A stretch of DNA of 64,000 nt, taken from NCBI GenBank assembly GCA_014867205.1, contig WGUO01000018.1, forward strand, positions 10,434-74,433, read 5' to 3'. The translations under genes and the position numbers were made by a program. The stretch's first letter is position 1. Each line of letters starts with the position of its first letter. The notes under the pieces are model-generated. The model was not told the origin of the DNA, ran no database searches, and saw only the letters and a program-made list of their open reading frames with translations. The DNA is from Muribaculaceae bacterium (lineage in GTDB: Bacteria > Bacteroidota > Bacteroidia > Bacteroidales > Muribaculaceae). Positions 43,061 to 53,500 of this stretch are shown one piece after another.

Positions 43061-46000
43061 ATGTCTACAACAAGGTCAATATATAAAGTTTTTCGCAGCA
43101 TTCTTTTTTCTGCCGTGCTGACAGTCTTAGGGTTGGTCGCGGCACTTTATATCATTGTATCCGTTCCGGGCGTTCAGCGCGCCGTGAAGTCGCGTGCCGA
43201 GAGGGAACTGACCTCGTTGCTCGGCGGCCGGGTAGAGATCGGCGAGGTCGACATTTACCCGTTCAACGAAGTCAGGCTTCATGCCGTCTCGCTCTACACA
43301 CCGGGAGGCGTCCGGTGTGTGTCGGTCGGACGCCTCGGCGCCGGCATCGATTTGTGGAAACTCATATCTACCGGCGATATAGAGGTGACCTATGCCGAGA
43401 TTATCTCGCTGAACGCGCGCGTGGAGCAGTCGAGCCAGGGGGGACCGCTAAACATACAGTACATCATCGACGCCCTCTCGGGAAAGGAGAAAAAGACACC
43501 TCCCCCTCGGTTCCAGGTGCGGCTGCACAACGTGGTGATTCGAAAATCAAACCTTTCGTTCCACCGCACATGGGTAGAGCGTAATCCCGATCCCGGGCGT
43601 ATAGATTTCAATCATATTGACCTCAGGAACTTCAGGGTGGACGTTGCTTTCCCGATTATCTCCAACGACGATTTCAGTGTTGACCTGCGCCGCTTGGCTT
43701 TTGAGGAGGAGAGTGGCTTCTCGCTGAATTCTTTGTCGTGCAAGGCACATATTACGCCGGCAGAACTTCAATTGCGCGATTTCAAACTAAGGACAGAACG
43801 ATCTGAGATTATCCTGTCAGACCAGACACTGAAAATTGACGGCTACGGAAAAATCATGGATGCGCTCCGAAGCGGCGACCATTCATTGCAGTTGGAGGCA
43901 GCCCCGCTCTGTCCGGCTGATTTCGCTGCTTTCTTCCCTCCCCTCAGTGAGTTCGTCAGCTCGATGTCGCTGACAGCCGACATTCACGGCAATCTTGACA
44001 GGGCCACACTCAACACACTGGAATTCTCCGCACCCGACGATCATGTCAGGCTCTCACTCTCGGGTTACGTGTCAGGGATCGGCTCTCCCGGCTTGATGGC
44101 TGCGGAGATAGGGCGTCTTGACTTTCGCGCGTCATCCGGTTTCATATCGCAGATCTCAGCCGTAATCCCCTGGAAAAGTGACAAGCCGCGTTCAATTGTG
44201 GCATCAGTCGGAGATTTTCATCTCATGGCTGCCGGGTATTTCAGTCAGGACGACCGTAAGGCGAGGGGAGTTGTGGAGGCAGAGACAGGAGTTGGCAATG
44301 TAAAGGCATCGGGATCGGCCGCATGGAGCGACGAGCGTGTAGATGTGAACGAGATAGCTGTGCATGCCGTTGATTTTCGTCTCGGCAGTCTGCTGTCCAA
44401 CCCGCGGATTGGTTCATTCAGTGCCGATGTGACGGGCGACATAAGCGTTATTGGCCGTGACATAGGTGGAGAGGTGTCGCTCACTGCCCCATATTTTGAG
44501 TTCAACTCCAACAGGTTTGAGAACATCACTGCCGAAGCTGTCAAGAAAGGCCGGTCAGTGACCGGAAAGGTCGGCCTCGATGGCGCGCTTGCCTCGCTTG
44601 ATGCGACTGTCGAATGTGAGATCGCCGGTGAGTCCTCTCTCTGGAATCTGGACACGAGTATCGAACACCTTGTGCCGGCGCCCCTCGGTGTCGGAGGCCT
44701 CAAGGCGACAGATGCACTGAGCGGGGACATTGTGCTAAGTCTGTCAGGTAATAAGCCCGACAACATGGCGGGTTCTGTCGAGGTCAGGAATTTTAATCTT
44801 GACGCGGCGAGAAAACTACATATCGAAGAGCTGACCCTTAGTGCCGATTTGACCGAGAATGGCAGGTCCTATGTATTAGGATCAGACTTTCTGAACGGAA
44901 CCGTGAGTGGAGATTTTAACCCTACGGCAATTGTCGGCATGGTCCGTGGGTTGCTGGCTGAGGGACTTCCATCCTTAATATCCCCGGGTCAGGATACAGA
45001 CACAGATGGGCAGCACGCCGAGTTCAGCCTCTCACTTCTGCCCGAGGACAATCTGTATGCCGTGCTCGGCACTCCGGTGCGCCCCGGTGTGCCACTGACA
45101 ATTGACGGCAGTCTCGACGGTACCACCCGTTCGCTTGACCTGATGGTCGATGCCCCTTATCTTGTGAAGGGTAACGACAAACTTATAAAAAACACGGCTG
45201 TTGATTTGCGCATGTCGGCCGGTTCACCTATAACGGCGGCAGTGCGAACACAGTTTCCTCTGAAGAATGACATGGCGGGACTCAATGTAACGCTTACTGC
45301 CCTGGCCGATAGGATTGGTGCCGATTTAGGCTGGAAGATGGAGAAGAATCCTGACAACACCGGCAACGTGGGGCTGGACGTGGCTCTGGAGCGAGAGCCG
45401 CTCACAGGAAGCCTTGGCATAGACGCGCGGCTCCGTGACTCCGGATTCAGGCTCAACGGCGCATCATGGGATATCTCGCCGGGTTATATCGACTATGCCG
45501 GGAAATCGCTTAGGGTCAACGGGCTTCGCATATCACACGGGCCACAGTTCGTCGACATTCACGGTAGTGCCTCGGAGTCGCCTCTCGATGTCCTTACAGC
45601 CGAACTCGCCGGCATTGACCTTGAATACATCTTCAATATCCTCAACATAAACCATGTGGATTTCGGAGGAATCGCCACAGGCCGTGCGGTTGTGACCGAC
45701 CTGTTCAGTAAGGCACCTGTGGCGCAAACCGACGGACTTTTTGTGAAAAACCTTGCCTATAACGGTTGTGTGCTTGGCGACGGACAGCTTGAGAGCCACT
45801 GGGATAATGAGGAGAAGATGGTTGCCATAAACGCCGACATAGCGGCAGCCGACACAGCATCGGCCACGGTGCGCGGCGGTGTCTACGTGACGCGCGACTC
45901 GCTCTCGTTTGACTTCACGGCCAAGAAACTGGACATAGAGTTTCTGCAGCCATTCATGAGCGGCTTCACGTCGAGTGTAAGAGGACGCGCCAGCGGCGAG

Positions 46001-47581
46001 CTTAAACTCTACGGCACATTCTCAGACATAGATCTCGGCGGATGGGCATATGCCGACACCATAACCATGTTGGTCGACCAGACCAATGTCTATTACAGCG
46101 GTGCGGACACGGTGAGGTTCTCGCTGGGCCGAATATCCATACCCCGCATGCGTCTATATGACAAGTACGGGCACAGTGGTCTGATAAGCGGAGAGGTCAG
46201 GCATGATTATCTGCGCGATGCGCAGTTCCGGTTCGATTTTACCGATGTGCGTGACATGCTGGTCTATGACACGGGCCCGAAGGTGAATCCCCGCTGGTAT
46301 GGCCATGTGTTTGCGAGCGGCACGGCATCGCTCCGCGGCATACCGGGCCTTATAGCCATCAACATCAATATGCGTACGGGTCCGCAATCGGAGTTTACGC
46401 TGGTTCTCGACGAGACCCAGACAGCCATAGACTATAAGTTCCTGACGTTTACGGATAAAAGGGGAGAGGCGCAACGCGCGCTCGAGGTTGAGGAGACGTT
46501 TGAGGACCGGTTCCGAAAGCGGGCGGTGACGGCAGTGCGCGAGCGGCAGGACGTGTTCAACCTTGACCTGGCCCTTGACGTCAGACCCGGTACCGACCTC
46601 GTGATAGTCATGGATCCACAGGCCGGTGACAAGATCTCGGCCAATGGCAGCGGCGCGCTGCAGATGCACTATGACAGCGATGATGACAAATTCGACATAT
46701 ACGGCAAGTACACACTTGAGCGCGGCAACTACAACTTCAGCCTTCAGGACCTGATACTGAAGAATTTCACCATCCGTCCCGGCAGCAGCATATCATTCAA
46801 CGGCGACCCCCTTGCCGGACTGCTCGACATCACCGCCGCATATCGTGTCAACACCAACCTCAAGGATCTCGACCGCTCGTTTGAGTCTGATCCCGACCTG
46901 AACAGAACCAGTGTCCCCGTAGATGCGTTACTTAAAGTCAGGGGTGACATACATGCGCCTGAGATAAACTTTGACATTTCGCTGCCGACGGTTACCTCAG
47001 ATGTCGAGCGCAAGGTGCGGAGCATAGTCTCGACCGAGGACATGATGAACCGCCAGGTCATATACCTGCTTGCGCTCAACCGGTTCTATACGCCGGAGTA
47101 CATGGGTGCGGAGCAGGGCGGTGAGCTCGCGTCTGTCGCGTCGTCAACACTGTCGTCTCAACTGCAGAACATCATCGGCTCTCTCACTGATAAGTTCTCG
47201 CTCGCGCCTTCGTTCAAATCAGAGAAGAGCGATCTCTCGGACATGGAGGTTGACGTAGCCCTGTCGTCGAGTCTGTTCGACAACCGGCTGCTGCTGAACG
47301 GCAACCTCGGATACCGTGACCGCAGCACGTCCCAGACCACATTTATCGGTGACTTCGACCTGGAGTATCTGCTCTCGCGCGACGGCAAGCTACGCCTCAA
47401 GGCATACAATCATTTCAATGATGCCTCGTATTATCTGAAGTCAGCGCTCACCACCCAGGGAATCGGCATTATATATCGCAAAGAGTTTAACGATCCGTTC
47501 GCGTTCATCAAGAGGATGTTCCGGAAAAAGAATAAAACCGGTTCCAGGCAACCAGACAAAGAAAATAAAAACAATAAATAG
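43061..47581 (+). CDS. TamB/AsmA-like envelope protein
   Basis: 1506 residues. An N-terminal membrane anchor (about 13-35, ILFSAVLTVLGLVAALYIIV) is followed by an AsmA-like start (LTSLLGGRVEIGEVDIYP) and a very long run of repeated beta strands. The C-terminal about 400 residues form the TamB (DUF490) domain, including FDIYGKYTLERGNYNFSLQD, SFNGDPLAGLLDITAAYRV and FDISLPTVTSDVERKVRSIV. Such proteins bridge the periplasm as a hydrophobic groove and move phospholipids to the outer membrane or assist barrel assembly. The Bacteroidetes form is usually about this size. It shares one base with the patatin gene. Confidence 0.92.
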   Translation: MSTTRSIYKVFRSILFSAVLTVLGLVAALYIIVSVPGVQRAVKSRAERELTSLLGGRVEIGEVDIYPFNEVRLHAVSLYTPGGVRCVSVGRLGAGIDLWKLISTGDIEVTYAEIISLNARVEQSSQGGPLNIQYIIDALSGKEKKTPPPRFQVRLHNVVIRKSNLSFHRTWVERNPDPGRIDFNHIDLRNFRVDVAFPIISNDDFSVDLRRLAFEEESGFSLNSLSCKAHITPAELQLRDFKLRTERSEIILSDQTLKIDGYGKIMDALRSGDHSLQLEAAPLCPADFAAFFPPLSEFVSSMSLTADIHGNLDRATLNTLEFSAPDDHVRLSLSGYVSGIGSPGLMAAEIGRLDFRASSGFISQISAVIPWKSDKPRSIVASVGDFHLMAAGYFSQDDRKARGVVEAETGVGNVKASGSAAWSDERVDVNEIAVHAVDFRLGSLLSNPRIGSFSADVTGDISVIGRDIGGEVSLTAPYFEFNSNRFENITAEAVKKGRSVTGKVGLDGALASLDATVECEIAGESSLWNLDTSIEHLVPAPLGVGGLKATDALSGDIVLSLSGNKPDNMAGSVEVRNFNLDAARKLHIEELTLSADLTENGRSYVLGSDFLNGTVSGDFNPTAIVGMVRGLLAEGLPSLISPGQDTDTDGQHAEFSLSLLPEDNLYAVLGTPVRPGVPLTIDGSLDGTTRSLDLMVDAPYLVKGNDKLIKNTAVDLRMSAGSPITAAVRTQFPLKNDMAGLNVTLTALADRIGADLGWKMEKNPDNTGNVGLDVALEREPLTGSLGIDARLRDSGFRLNGASWDISPGYIDYAGKSLRVNGLRISHGPQFVDIHGSASESPLDVLTAELAGIDLEYIFNILNINHVDFGGIATGRAVVTDLFSKAPVAQTDGLFVKNLAYNGCVLGDGQLESHWDNEEKMVAINADIAAADTASATVRGGVYVTRDSLSFDFTAKKLDIEFLQPFMSGFTSSVRGRASGELKLYGTFSDIDLGGWAYADTITMLVDQTNVYYSGADTVRFSLGRISIPRMRLYDKYGHSGLISGEVRHDYLRDAQFRFDFTDVRDMLVYDTGPKVNPRWYGHVFASGTASLRGIPGLIAININMRTGPQSEFTLVLDETQTAIDYKFLTFTDKRGEAQRALEVEETFEDRFRKRAVTAVRERQDVFNLDLALDVRPGTDLVIVMDPQAGDKISANGSGALQMHYDSDDDKFDIYGKYTLERGNYNFSLQDLILKNFTIRPGSSISFNGDPLAGLLDITAAYRVNTNLKDLDRSFESDPDLNRTSVPVDALLKVRGDIHAPEINFDISLPTVTSDVERKVRSIVSTEDMMNRQVIYLLALNRFYTPEYMGAEQGGELASVASSTLSSQLQNIIGSLTDKFSLAPSFKSEKSDLSDMEVDVALSSSLFDNRLLLNGNLGYRDRSTSQTTFIGDFDLEYLLSRDGKLRLKAYNHFNDASYYLKSALTTQGIGIIYRKEFNDPFAFIKRMFRKKNKTGSRQPDKENKNNK

Positions 47582-48399
47582 TGAAGACAATAAATATAGA
47601 AGGACTTCTTGACCGCATCACATTCCGCAGTCGTGACTCGATTGGAGTTGCGTTCAGCGGCGGTGGAGCACGTGGCTTCTCTCACATAGGCGTGATTATG
47701 GCAATGGAGAAGTTCGGCATCAGTCCCCAGATACTTTCCGGCGTATCGGCCGGCTCGATCGCTGCCGTGCTCTATGCCGCCGGGCTGTCGCCGCTCGATA
47801 TGCGCAAGTGCTTCGCGGATTCCAACAAGTTCGCGGACTTCCGCGAATGGACAGTTCCCAGGGACGGAATATTCAAACTCACGAGATTTGCCAGGATGCT
47901 TGAGTCTTGGCTCCCCGTGCGGCGTCTGGAGGAACTAAGGATTCCGACCGTGGTCTGCGCGACCAATCTCGACCGCGGCACACAGGTCGGCTGGGTGAAA
48001 GGTGAGATAGTGCCGCGTGTGGTGGCGTCATGCAGCATACCTATAGTTTTCCGTCCTGTCGCCATCAACGGCGCTCATTATGTAGACGGGGGTGTGCTTC
48101 ACAATCTGCCGGCCTGGGCGATTCGTGATCATTGCGATGTGCTGTACGGCTCGAACTGCTCTCCACTCAACCAGAAGTATCAGTACAAGGACTCTCTGCT
48201 CGACATAGCCTTGCGCTCGTATCATCTCACCACAAAGTCGAATCTCATTTCCGACATACGCCTCTGCGACCATGTCATAACGCCTCGTGAGCTCACTGAC
48301 CACAAGACCTTCGATCTCTCGACTCTTGACGCCGCGATAAAGATAGGCTACGAGGCCGCCTGCCGTCTGTTCGAGGCCCTGGGCAAGGCGGGAAAGTAG
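47581..48399 (+). CDS. Patatin-like phospholipase
   Basis: 272 residues, GTG start overlapping the TamB-like stop (TAGTG). The oxyanion hole is FSGGGARGFSHIG (about 25-37), the nucleophile Ser56 lies in GVSAGS, and the catalytic Asp is in YVDGGVLHNLP. The dyad is complete, so acyl hydrolysis of membrane lipids is expected. There is no signal peptide, so it acts in the cytoplasm or on the inner membrane. Translational coupling with a TamB-like lipid-transfer protein suggests a shared role in envelope lipid balance; this is inference. Confidence 0.93.
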   Translation: MKTINIEGLLDRITFRSRDSIGVAFSGGGARGFSHIGVIMAMEKFGISPQILSGVSAGSIAAVLYAAGLSPLDMRKCFADSNKFADFREWTVPRDGIFKLTRFARMLESWLPVRRLEELRIPTVVCATNLDRGTQVGWVKGEIVPRVVASCSIPIVFRPVAINGAHYVDGGVLHNLPAWAIRDHCDVLYGSNCSPLNQKYQYKDSLLDIALRSYHLTTKSNLISDIRLCDHVITPRELTDHKTFDLSTLDAAIKIGYEAACRLFEALGKAGK

Positions 48400-48493
48400 A
48401 AGGAATAGTCATTGCAAACGACACCCGACCATAGACATGGATTAATAAATAAACAATCAATCATATACAGCACAATCCGAGGAAATAACTTCA

Positions 48494-50197
48494 ATGGAAA
48501 AACCTATCATCTATCAAGCCTTTCCGCGCATTCTCACAAATAGCAACGACAAGTGTGTGCCCGACGGGACATACGAGGAGAACGGCTCGGGAAAACTCAA
48601 CGACATCACCCCCCGGCTTCTCAAGTCGCTTCGCGACATGGGAGTGAACTGCATCTGGCTGACCGGAATAATCGAGATGGCCACAAAGACAGCCTTCGGT
48701 GACGGCCGTATACCGGCAGACAACCCGAATGTCGTAAAGGGTCAGGCCGGCTCGCCATATGCCATCAAGGACTATTATGACATTGCCCCGGCCATAGCCG
48801 AGGATATCGACAGGCGCATGGAGGAGTTCGAGGCTATGGTCAAGCGTGTGCACAAGGCGCAAATGAAACTGATCATCGACTTCGTGCCCAATCACACGGC
48901 CCGTGTGTATCATTCCGACGTGTCGCCCAACGGCATCGAGGATTTCGGACAGGCTGACGACATATCGAAGTTTTTCGCCCCCGATAACAATTATTATTAC
49001 ATGACCAACCAGAGGTTCGCCCCGTCGTTCGATATCGCCAGGCCAGGCACGGCGCCTTATGTCGAGTTTCCGGCCAAGGCCACAGGCAATGACTGCTTCA
49101 CAGCCTTCTGCGGAGAGTCTGACTGGTATGAGACCGTCAAGCTCAACTATGGCTACGACCCCGGTGACCACACGACCCACTTTGACCCTGTGCCCGACAC
49201 ATGGCTCAAGATGCTTCATATCCTGCGCTTCTGGGCCTCAAAGGGTATTGACGGTTTCCGCTGCGACATGGTGTTCATGGTGCCCCGAGAGTTCTGGCAC
49301 TGGGCTATTCCTCAAGTCAAGTCCGATTATCCGCATATCGTGTTTATCGGAGAGATTTATGATGTGGATGCCTACAGGCCCTTTCTGGAATACTGCGGGT
49401 TCGACTACCTCTATGACAAGGTGAACCTCTATGACACCCTCAAGGGGATAGAGTGCCACAACATGTCGGCGGCGCAGCTGTCGTCATGCTGGCAGAGGGT
49501 AGACGGCATCGGTGACTCGATGCTCAACTTTCTGGAGAATCATGACGAGGTGCGTTTCGCATCGCGCGAGTTTGCCGGTGACCCCGCCAAGGCCGTCCCG
49601 TATCTCGTTACGAGCGCCATGATCTCGCGCGGCCCGTTCATGATATATTACGGTCAGGAACTCGGCGAGATGGCTCGTGACAACGAGGGCTTCGCAGGCG
49701 ACAACAACCGTTCCACGATATTCGACTACTGGAGTTATGACACACTGCGCCGCTGGTATGACAACGGTCGCTGTACGGTCAGAAGACTGACCTCGCACGA
49801 GAAGTGGCTTCGCGCCGTCTATTCCAGAGTGCTCAACCTCTGCAACGAGTCAGAGGCGATACGCGAGGGTGAGTTCTTCGACCTGATGTATGTCAATCTG
49901 CGCAACCCCAGGTTCGATCCCCACAGGCAGTTCGCCTTCCTGCGGTATACAGACAAGGAGGTTCTTCTGTTTATTGTAAATTTTGACTCCAAGCCTGTCA
50001 GCGCGGGTGTCATGATACCTGACCTGGCTTTCGGCATGGCCGGCATCGGCGAGGGAATATCGCATACCACAGACCTGATATGGGGCCTTGACCATACATT
50101 TGAGGTGGAGCGTGGGAAACCTGTGAATGTCGAGATCGGGGCCTATGACGCTCTCATTCTGCCCCTGCATAGGCTTCAGTCCGCTTCGGGAAAATAA
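48494..50197 (+). CDS. Cytoplasmic GH13 alpha-amylase-family enzyme, catalytic residues intact
   Basis: 567 residues without a signal peptide. All four GH13 regions are canonical: DFVPNH (129-134), GFRCD with nucleophile Asp258, IGEIYD with acid/base Glu287, and LENHD with His350-Asp351. It is expected to hydrolyse or rearrange alpha-1,4-glucans inside the cell, such as glycogen or imported maltodextrin. A beta-sandwich C-terminal region ends near LILPLHRLQ. A GAGGAAATAA stretch precedes the ATG. It contrasts with the MalS-like protein at 23264-24958, whose equivalent positions are changed. Confidence 0.93.
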   Translation: MEKPIIYQAFPRILTNSNDKCVPDGTYEENGSGKLNDITPRLLKSLRDMGVNCIWLTGIIEMATKTAFGDGRIPADNPNVVKGQAGSPYAIKDYYDIAPAIAEDIDRRMEEFEAMVKRVHKAQMKLIIDFVPNHTARVYHSDVSPNGIEDFGQADDISKFFAPDNNYYYMTNQRFAPSFDIARPGTAPYVEFPAKATGNDCFTAFCGESDWYETVKLNYGYDPGDHTTHFDPVPDTWLKMLHILRFWASKGIDGFRCDMVFMVPREFWHWAIPQVKSDYPHIVFIGEIYDVDAYRPFLEYCGFDYLYDKVNLYDTLKGIECHNMSAAQLSSCWQRVDGIGDSMLNFLENHDEVRFASREFAGDPAKAVPYLVTSAMISRGPFMIYYGQELGEMARDNEGFAGDNNRSTIFDYWSYDTLRRWYDNGRCTVRRLTSHEKWLRAVYSRVLNLCNESEAIREGEFFDLMYVNLRNPRFDPHRQFAFLRYTDKEVLLFIVNFDSKPVSAGVMIPDLAFGMAGIGEGISHTTDLIWGLDHTFEVERGKPVNVEIGAYDALILPLHRLQSASGK

Positions 50198-50231
50198 ATA
50201 TGGGGTAGAGGGAAATATAAGTCGCAATAAT

Positions 50232-50262
50232 TTTGAACACTCATTTAAAATTTTTAATTTTG
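50232..50262 (+). promoter_or_regulatory. Strong Bacteroidetes-type promoter for prs
   Basis: TTTG at 50232-50235, a 19-base spacer and TAATTTTG at 50255-50262 match the consensus exactly. Start near 50269, leaving a leader of about 107 bases before the ATG at 50376; no known riboswitch was recognised in it. Confidence 0.82.
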
Positions 50263-50375
50263 TACTTCAAAAGGTGGCATCCGTGTCGCGGCATGCGTGA
50301 ACGGTCACTCACAATCGATTGACAGACAACGTGTGCGCTACAACAGAAGTACAACCAACAACCATACATTTCAAT

Positions 50376-51320
50376 ATGAACAACAATCTTCCGCCGATCA
50401 AGGTCTTTGCAGGCGAAGCGTCACTCTATCTCGGGGAGAGCATCTGCAAGGAACTCGGCATCGAATTGGGCAAAATGAAGAAAGAGCGTTTTGCCGACGG
50501 TGAATTTGAAGTAGGCTTCGAGGAGTCGATCCGTGGTGCGCAGGTCTATCTCGTGCAGTCCACATTCAACTCGTGCGAGAACCTGATGGAGCTCTTGCTC
50601 ATGATTGACGCCGCCAAGCGTGCGTCGGCCGGCAGCATCATCGCCGTGGTTCCCTATTTCGGCTGGGCGCGTCAGGACCGCAAGGACAAGCCCCGCGTGT
50701 CGATTGCCGCTAAACTCGTGGCCGACCTTCTGACTGCGGCCGGAATCACACGTCTGATCACCATGGACCTTCATGCCGACCAGATCCAGGGATTCTTTGA
50801 TGTTCCCGTCGACCATCTCTATGCCTCTTCGATCTTCATCCCCTACATCGAGAGCCTCAAGCTCAAGGATATGGTGATTGCCTCGCCCGACGTCGGCGGC
50901 GCAAAGCGCGCCAACTCCTACGCCAAGTTCTTCGACGTTCCTCTTGTGCTCTGCCATAAGACCCGCGCCAAGGCCAACGTCATCGCCAGCATGACAGTGA
51001 TAGGCGACGTCAAGGACAAGAATGTGATTCTTGTGGACGACATAGTCGATACGGCAGGAACAATCACCAAGGCTGCCGACCTGCTTATTGCCGAGGGCGC
51101 GAAATCTGTCAGGGCCCTCTGCAGCCACGCAGTGATGAGCGACCCCGCTACCGAGCGTGTCAAGAACAGCGGCCTGACAGAGATCATCTTCACCAACTCG
51201 ATTCCCTACGAGCGTGAGAACGATAAGGCCACAGTGCTCCCGGTGGCACAGCTTTTCGCCGACACCATCCGTCGTATCCACAACAACCAGTCGATTTCCT
51301 CGCAGTATCTCTTCAAGTAA
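50376..51320 (+). CDS. prs: Ribose-phosphate pyrophosphokinase
   Basis: Makes PRPP from ribose-5-phosphate and ATP, feeding nucleotide, His, Trp and NAD synthesis. 314 residues, class I length. Marks: KKERFADGEFEVGFEESIRG, YFGWARQDRKDKPRVSIAAK, the catalytic-region HADQIQGFFDVP, and the PRPP loop VILVDDIVDTAGTI. The ATG at 50376 (MNNNLPPIKVFAG) was preferred over an in-frame start 19 codons upstream, which would lie within the leader. The terminator at 51342-51385 follows. Confidence 0.98.
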   Translation: MNNNLPPIKVFAGEASLYLGESICKELGIELGKMKKERFADGEFEVGFEESIRGAQVYLVQSTFNSCENLMELLLMIDAAKRASAGSIIAVVPYFGWARQDRKDKPRVSIAAKLVADLLTAAGITRLITMDLHADQIQGFFDVPVDHLYASSIFIPYIESLKLKDMVIASPDVGGAKRANSYAKFFDVPLVLCHKTRAKANVIASMTVIGDVKDKNVILVDDIVDTAGTITKAADLLIAEGAKSVRALCSHAVMSDPATERVKNSGLTEIIFTNSIPYERENDKATVLPVAQLFADTIRRIHNNQSISSQYLFK

Positions 51321-51341
51321 AAGAACACTACCTACATAAAA

Positions 51342-51385
51342 CAATGCGCGGCCCCGTCACTGACGGGGCCGCGTTGTTGTTTGCC
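51342..51385. terminator. Bidirectional terminator between prs and M13 peptidase gene
   Basis: A GC-rich stem GCGGCCCCGTC / GACGGGGCCGC (from 51348), extended by flanking ACAA / TTGT, is followed by TTGTTTG on plus. The two genes converge here, so it probably serves both. Confidence 0.85.
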
Positions 51386-51398
51386 GTGTATTGTCGGA

Positions 51399-53447
51399 TT
51401 ACCAGATTATCACGCGCTCAGACTCGGGACGGAACATCTTGTCGCCTGCCTTGATGTCGAAAGCCTTGAAGAAGGGATCGATGTTGCGCAGCGTGACGTT
51501 GACGCGGTTGACGCCAAGCGAGTGTACGTCGCCTGTGGTGAGGTTGCGGATTTCCTCGTCGCGGATATTGTTGGCCCAGAGGTTGGCGAAGTTCATGTAG
51601 AAGATCTGGGTCGGATCGTAGCCGTCGATCTTAGCCTCCTCTGATGTGATGTCGACACCCTTCTTGGCCTGAGAGTCGAGGAACGCTGTGTAAGCCACGC
51701 GCAGACCGCCCTGGTCGGCGATGTTCTCGCCCATGGTGTATGTGCCGTTCGCATGGAGGCCCGGAAGAACCTCCACCTCATCAAACTGTGCGCCCAGTCC
51801 CTTGGTCTTCTCTGCGAAGGCCGAGCGGTCGGCGTCTGTCCACCAGTTCACCATGTTGCCGTCGGCGTCGAAGTTGCAGCCCTGGTCGTCGAATCCGTGT
51901 GTCATCTCGTGGCCGATCACAACGCCGATGCCGCCATAGTTCTCGGCGTCGCTCGACTCGGGATCGAAGAAGGGAGCCTGAAGGATTCCGGCGGGGAAGA
52001 CGATCTCATTGTACATCGGGTTGTAGTATGCGTTGATAGTCTGCGGAGTCATGCCCCACTCGGTGCGGTCAACGGGTTTGCCCCATTTCTCCAGTTGGCG
52101 GTCGAATGCCCAGAGGCCCGCATTGTGCATGTTCTCGTAATAGCTCAGGTTGGGATCAATCTCAAGCAGCGAGTAGTCTTTCCACTTGTCGGGATAACCG
52201 ATCTTGACAGTGACTGAGTTGAGTTTCTTGAGTGCCTCGAACTTGGTGTCGTCGGTCATCCAGGGGAGACGGATGATGTGCTTGCCGAGTGCCTTGCGGA
52301 GATTCTCGACGAGACCCACCATATATGTCTTAGAACTTTCGGGGAAGTACTGCTCCACATAGAGCTGGCCGATTCCCTCGCCCATGACTCCCTCGACAGC
52401 CGAGAGTGACTTCTTCCAGCGGGGACGCTGCTGTTGCACGCCCGACATCACCTTGTTGAACTCGAAACTTGCGTTAGCGAAGTCATCGCTGAGTGTCGAG
52501 GCTGCTCCAGATACGATTTTCCAGAGATAGAGGTCCTTTTTCTCGCGGTCGGAGAGGCTCTTCATCAGGTTGTCTGCCTGCTTCACGGTGTTGAGCTCAG
52601 TCACGATGGCCATCTCGGGAACGGGTATGCCCATGTCCTCGATGATGCCGCGTACGGGCAGGTTGGGATACATGGCCTCGATCTGCTCCATTGAGCGGGG
52701 ATTGTACATGGCCGGGATGTTACGGCTCTGCTCGCGGGTCCATGTGGAGTCGGCGATAAGAGTCTCGATCTTCATCACGTTCTTGGCGATACGCTTGGCG
52801 TCCTTCTTGCTGTATCCGGCGAGCTGCATGTCAGTCTCGATGAGTCTGGCGTATGCGTTGCGCACCTCTTTGTTGCGCTTGTCGTTGAGCAGATAGTAGT
52901 CGCGGTCGCCGAGCCCGAGTCCGGCTCCCCCCACATACATTGAGTACACCTGACTGTTGGCAAGGTCCTCCATCATGGATACGCCGAAGAGGGGTGACGC
53001 CTCGTAGCGGTGCATCCAGCGGAACAGGTCAGCCATATCCTCAGGTTTGGCGTTCTCGATACGGGCAAGCTTGCCCTTGATCGGAGCGGCTCCCTCACGG
53101 TTGCGGCGCACGGAGTCCATGCCCTGCTCGTAAATGGTAGCGATCTTGAAGGCATTTGTTCCGGGCTGGGGATTGGTGGCGGCCAGACCCTTCACGATCC
53201 GCTGCACGCGGTTCTCGCTCGAGTCGTTCAGGATGTTGAACTGCCCGTAGCGGGAATACTCGGGTGTGAGGGGATGATCCTTCTGCCACTTGGTGTTCAC
53301 ATGGTGATAGAAGTCTGTCTTGGGCGAGATACTGTTGTCGACACCCTTGATGTCCAGACTCTTTGTGTGCTCCTGAGCCATGACCGGCATAATGCCGAAT
53401 CCGAGAGTCAGGCACACAGCCGTTGTCATCTTTGTCTTAACGTTCAT
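51399..53447 (-). CDS. M13-family zinc metallopeptidase (PepO/neprilysin-like)
   Basis: 682 residues with a signal peptide (about 1-25, ending PVMAQE). The N-terminal M13 domain is large and helical. The C-terminal catalytic domain has AYYNPMYNEIVFPAGILQAP, the zinc site VIGHEMTHGFDDQG (about residue 513) and the second-ligand motif TMGENIADQGGL. The protein ends with VIIW, like other M13 enzymes that end in a C-x-x-W-type motif. It cleaves oligopeptides in the periplasm or at the cell surface. Single gene, convergent with prs. Confidence 0.95.
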   Translation of the reverse strand: MNVKTKMTTAVCLTLGFGIMPVMAQEHTKSLDIKGVDNSISPKTDFYHHVNTKWQKDHPLTPEYSRYGQFNILNDSSENRVQRIVKGLAATNPQPGTNAFKIATIYEQGMDSVRRNREGAAPIKGKLARIENAKPEDMADLFRWMHRYEASPLFGVSMMEDLANSQVYSMYVGGAGLGLGDRDYYLLNDKRNKEVRNAYARLIETDMQLAGYSKKDAKRIAKNVMKIETLIADSTWTREQSRNIPAMYNPRSMEQIEAMYPNLPVRGIIEDMGIPVPEMAIVTELNTVKQADNLMKSLSDREKKDLYLWKIVSGAASTLSDDFANASFEFNKVMSGVQQQRPRWKKSLSAVEGVMGEGIGQLYVEQYFPESSKTYMVGLVENLRKALGKHIIRLPWMTDDTKFEALKKLNSVTVKIGYPDKWKDYSLLEIDPNLSYYENMHNAGLWAFDRQLEKWGKPVDRTEWGMTPQTINAYYNPMYNEIVFPAGILQAPFFDPESSDAENYGGIGVVIGHEMTHGFDDQGCNFDADGNMVNWWTDADRSAFAEKTKGLGAQFDEVEVLPGLHANGTYTMGENIADQGGLRVAYTAFLDSQAKKGVDITSEEAKIDGYDPTQIFYMNFANLWANNIRDEEIRNLTTGDVHSLGVNRVNVTLRNIDPFFKAFDIKAGDKMFRPESERVIIW

Positions 53448-53500
53448 ATTAATTTATTTAAGGTTTGTTACATACATTTTCATTTGCGGCGATGCGGGTG

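Noticed and set aside
50263..50375. Riboswitch in the prs leader
   Set aside because: A leader of about 107 bases exists, but no known purine, PRPP or other riboswitch core could be recognised.
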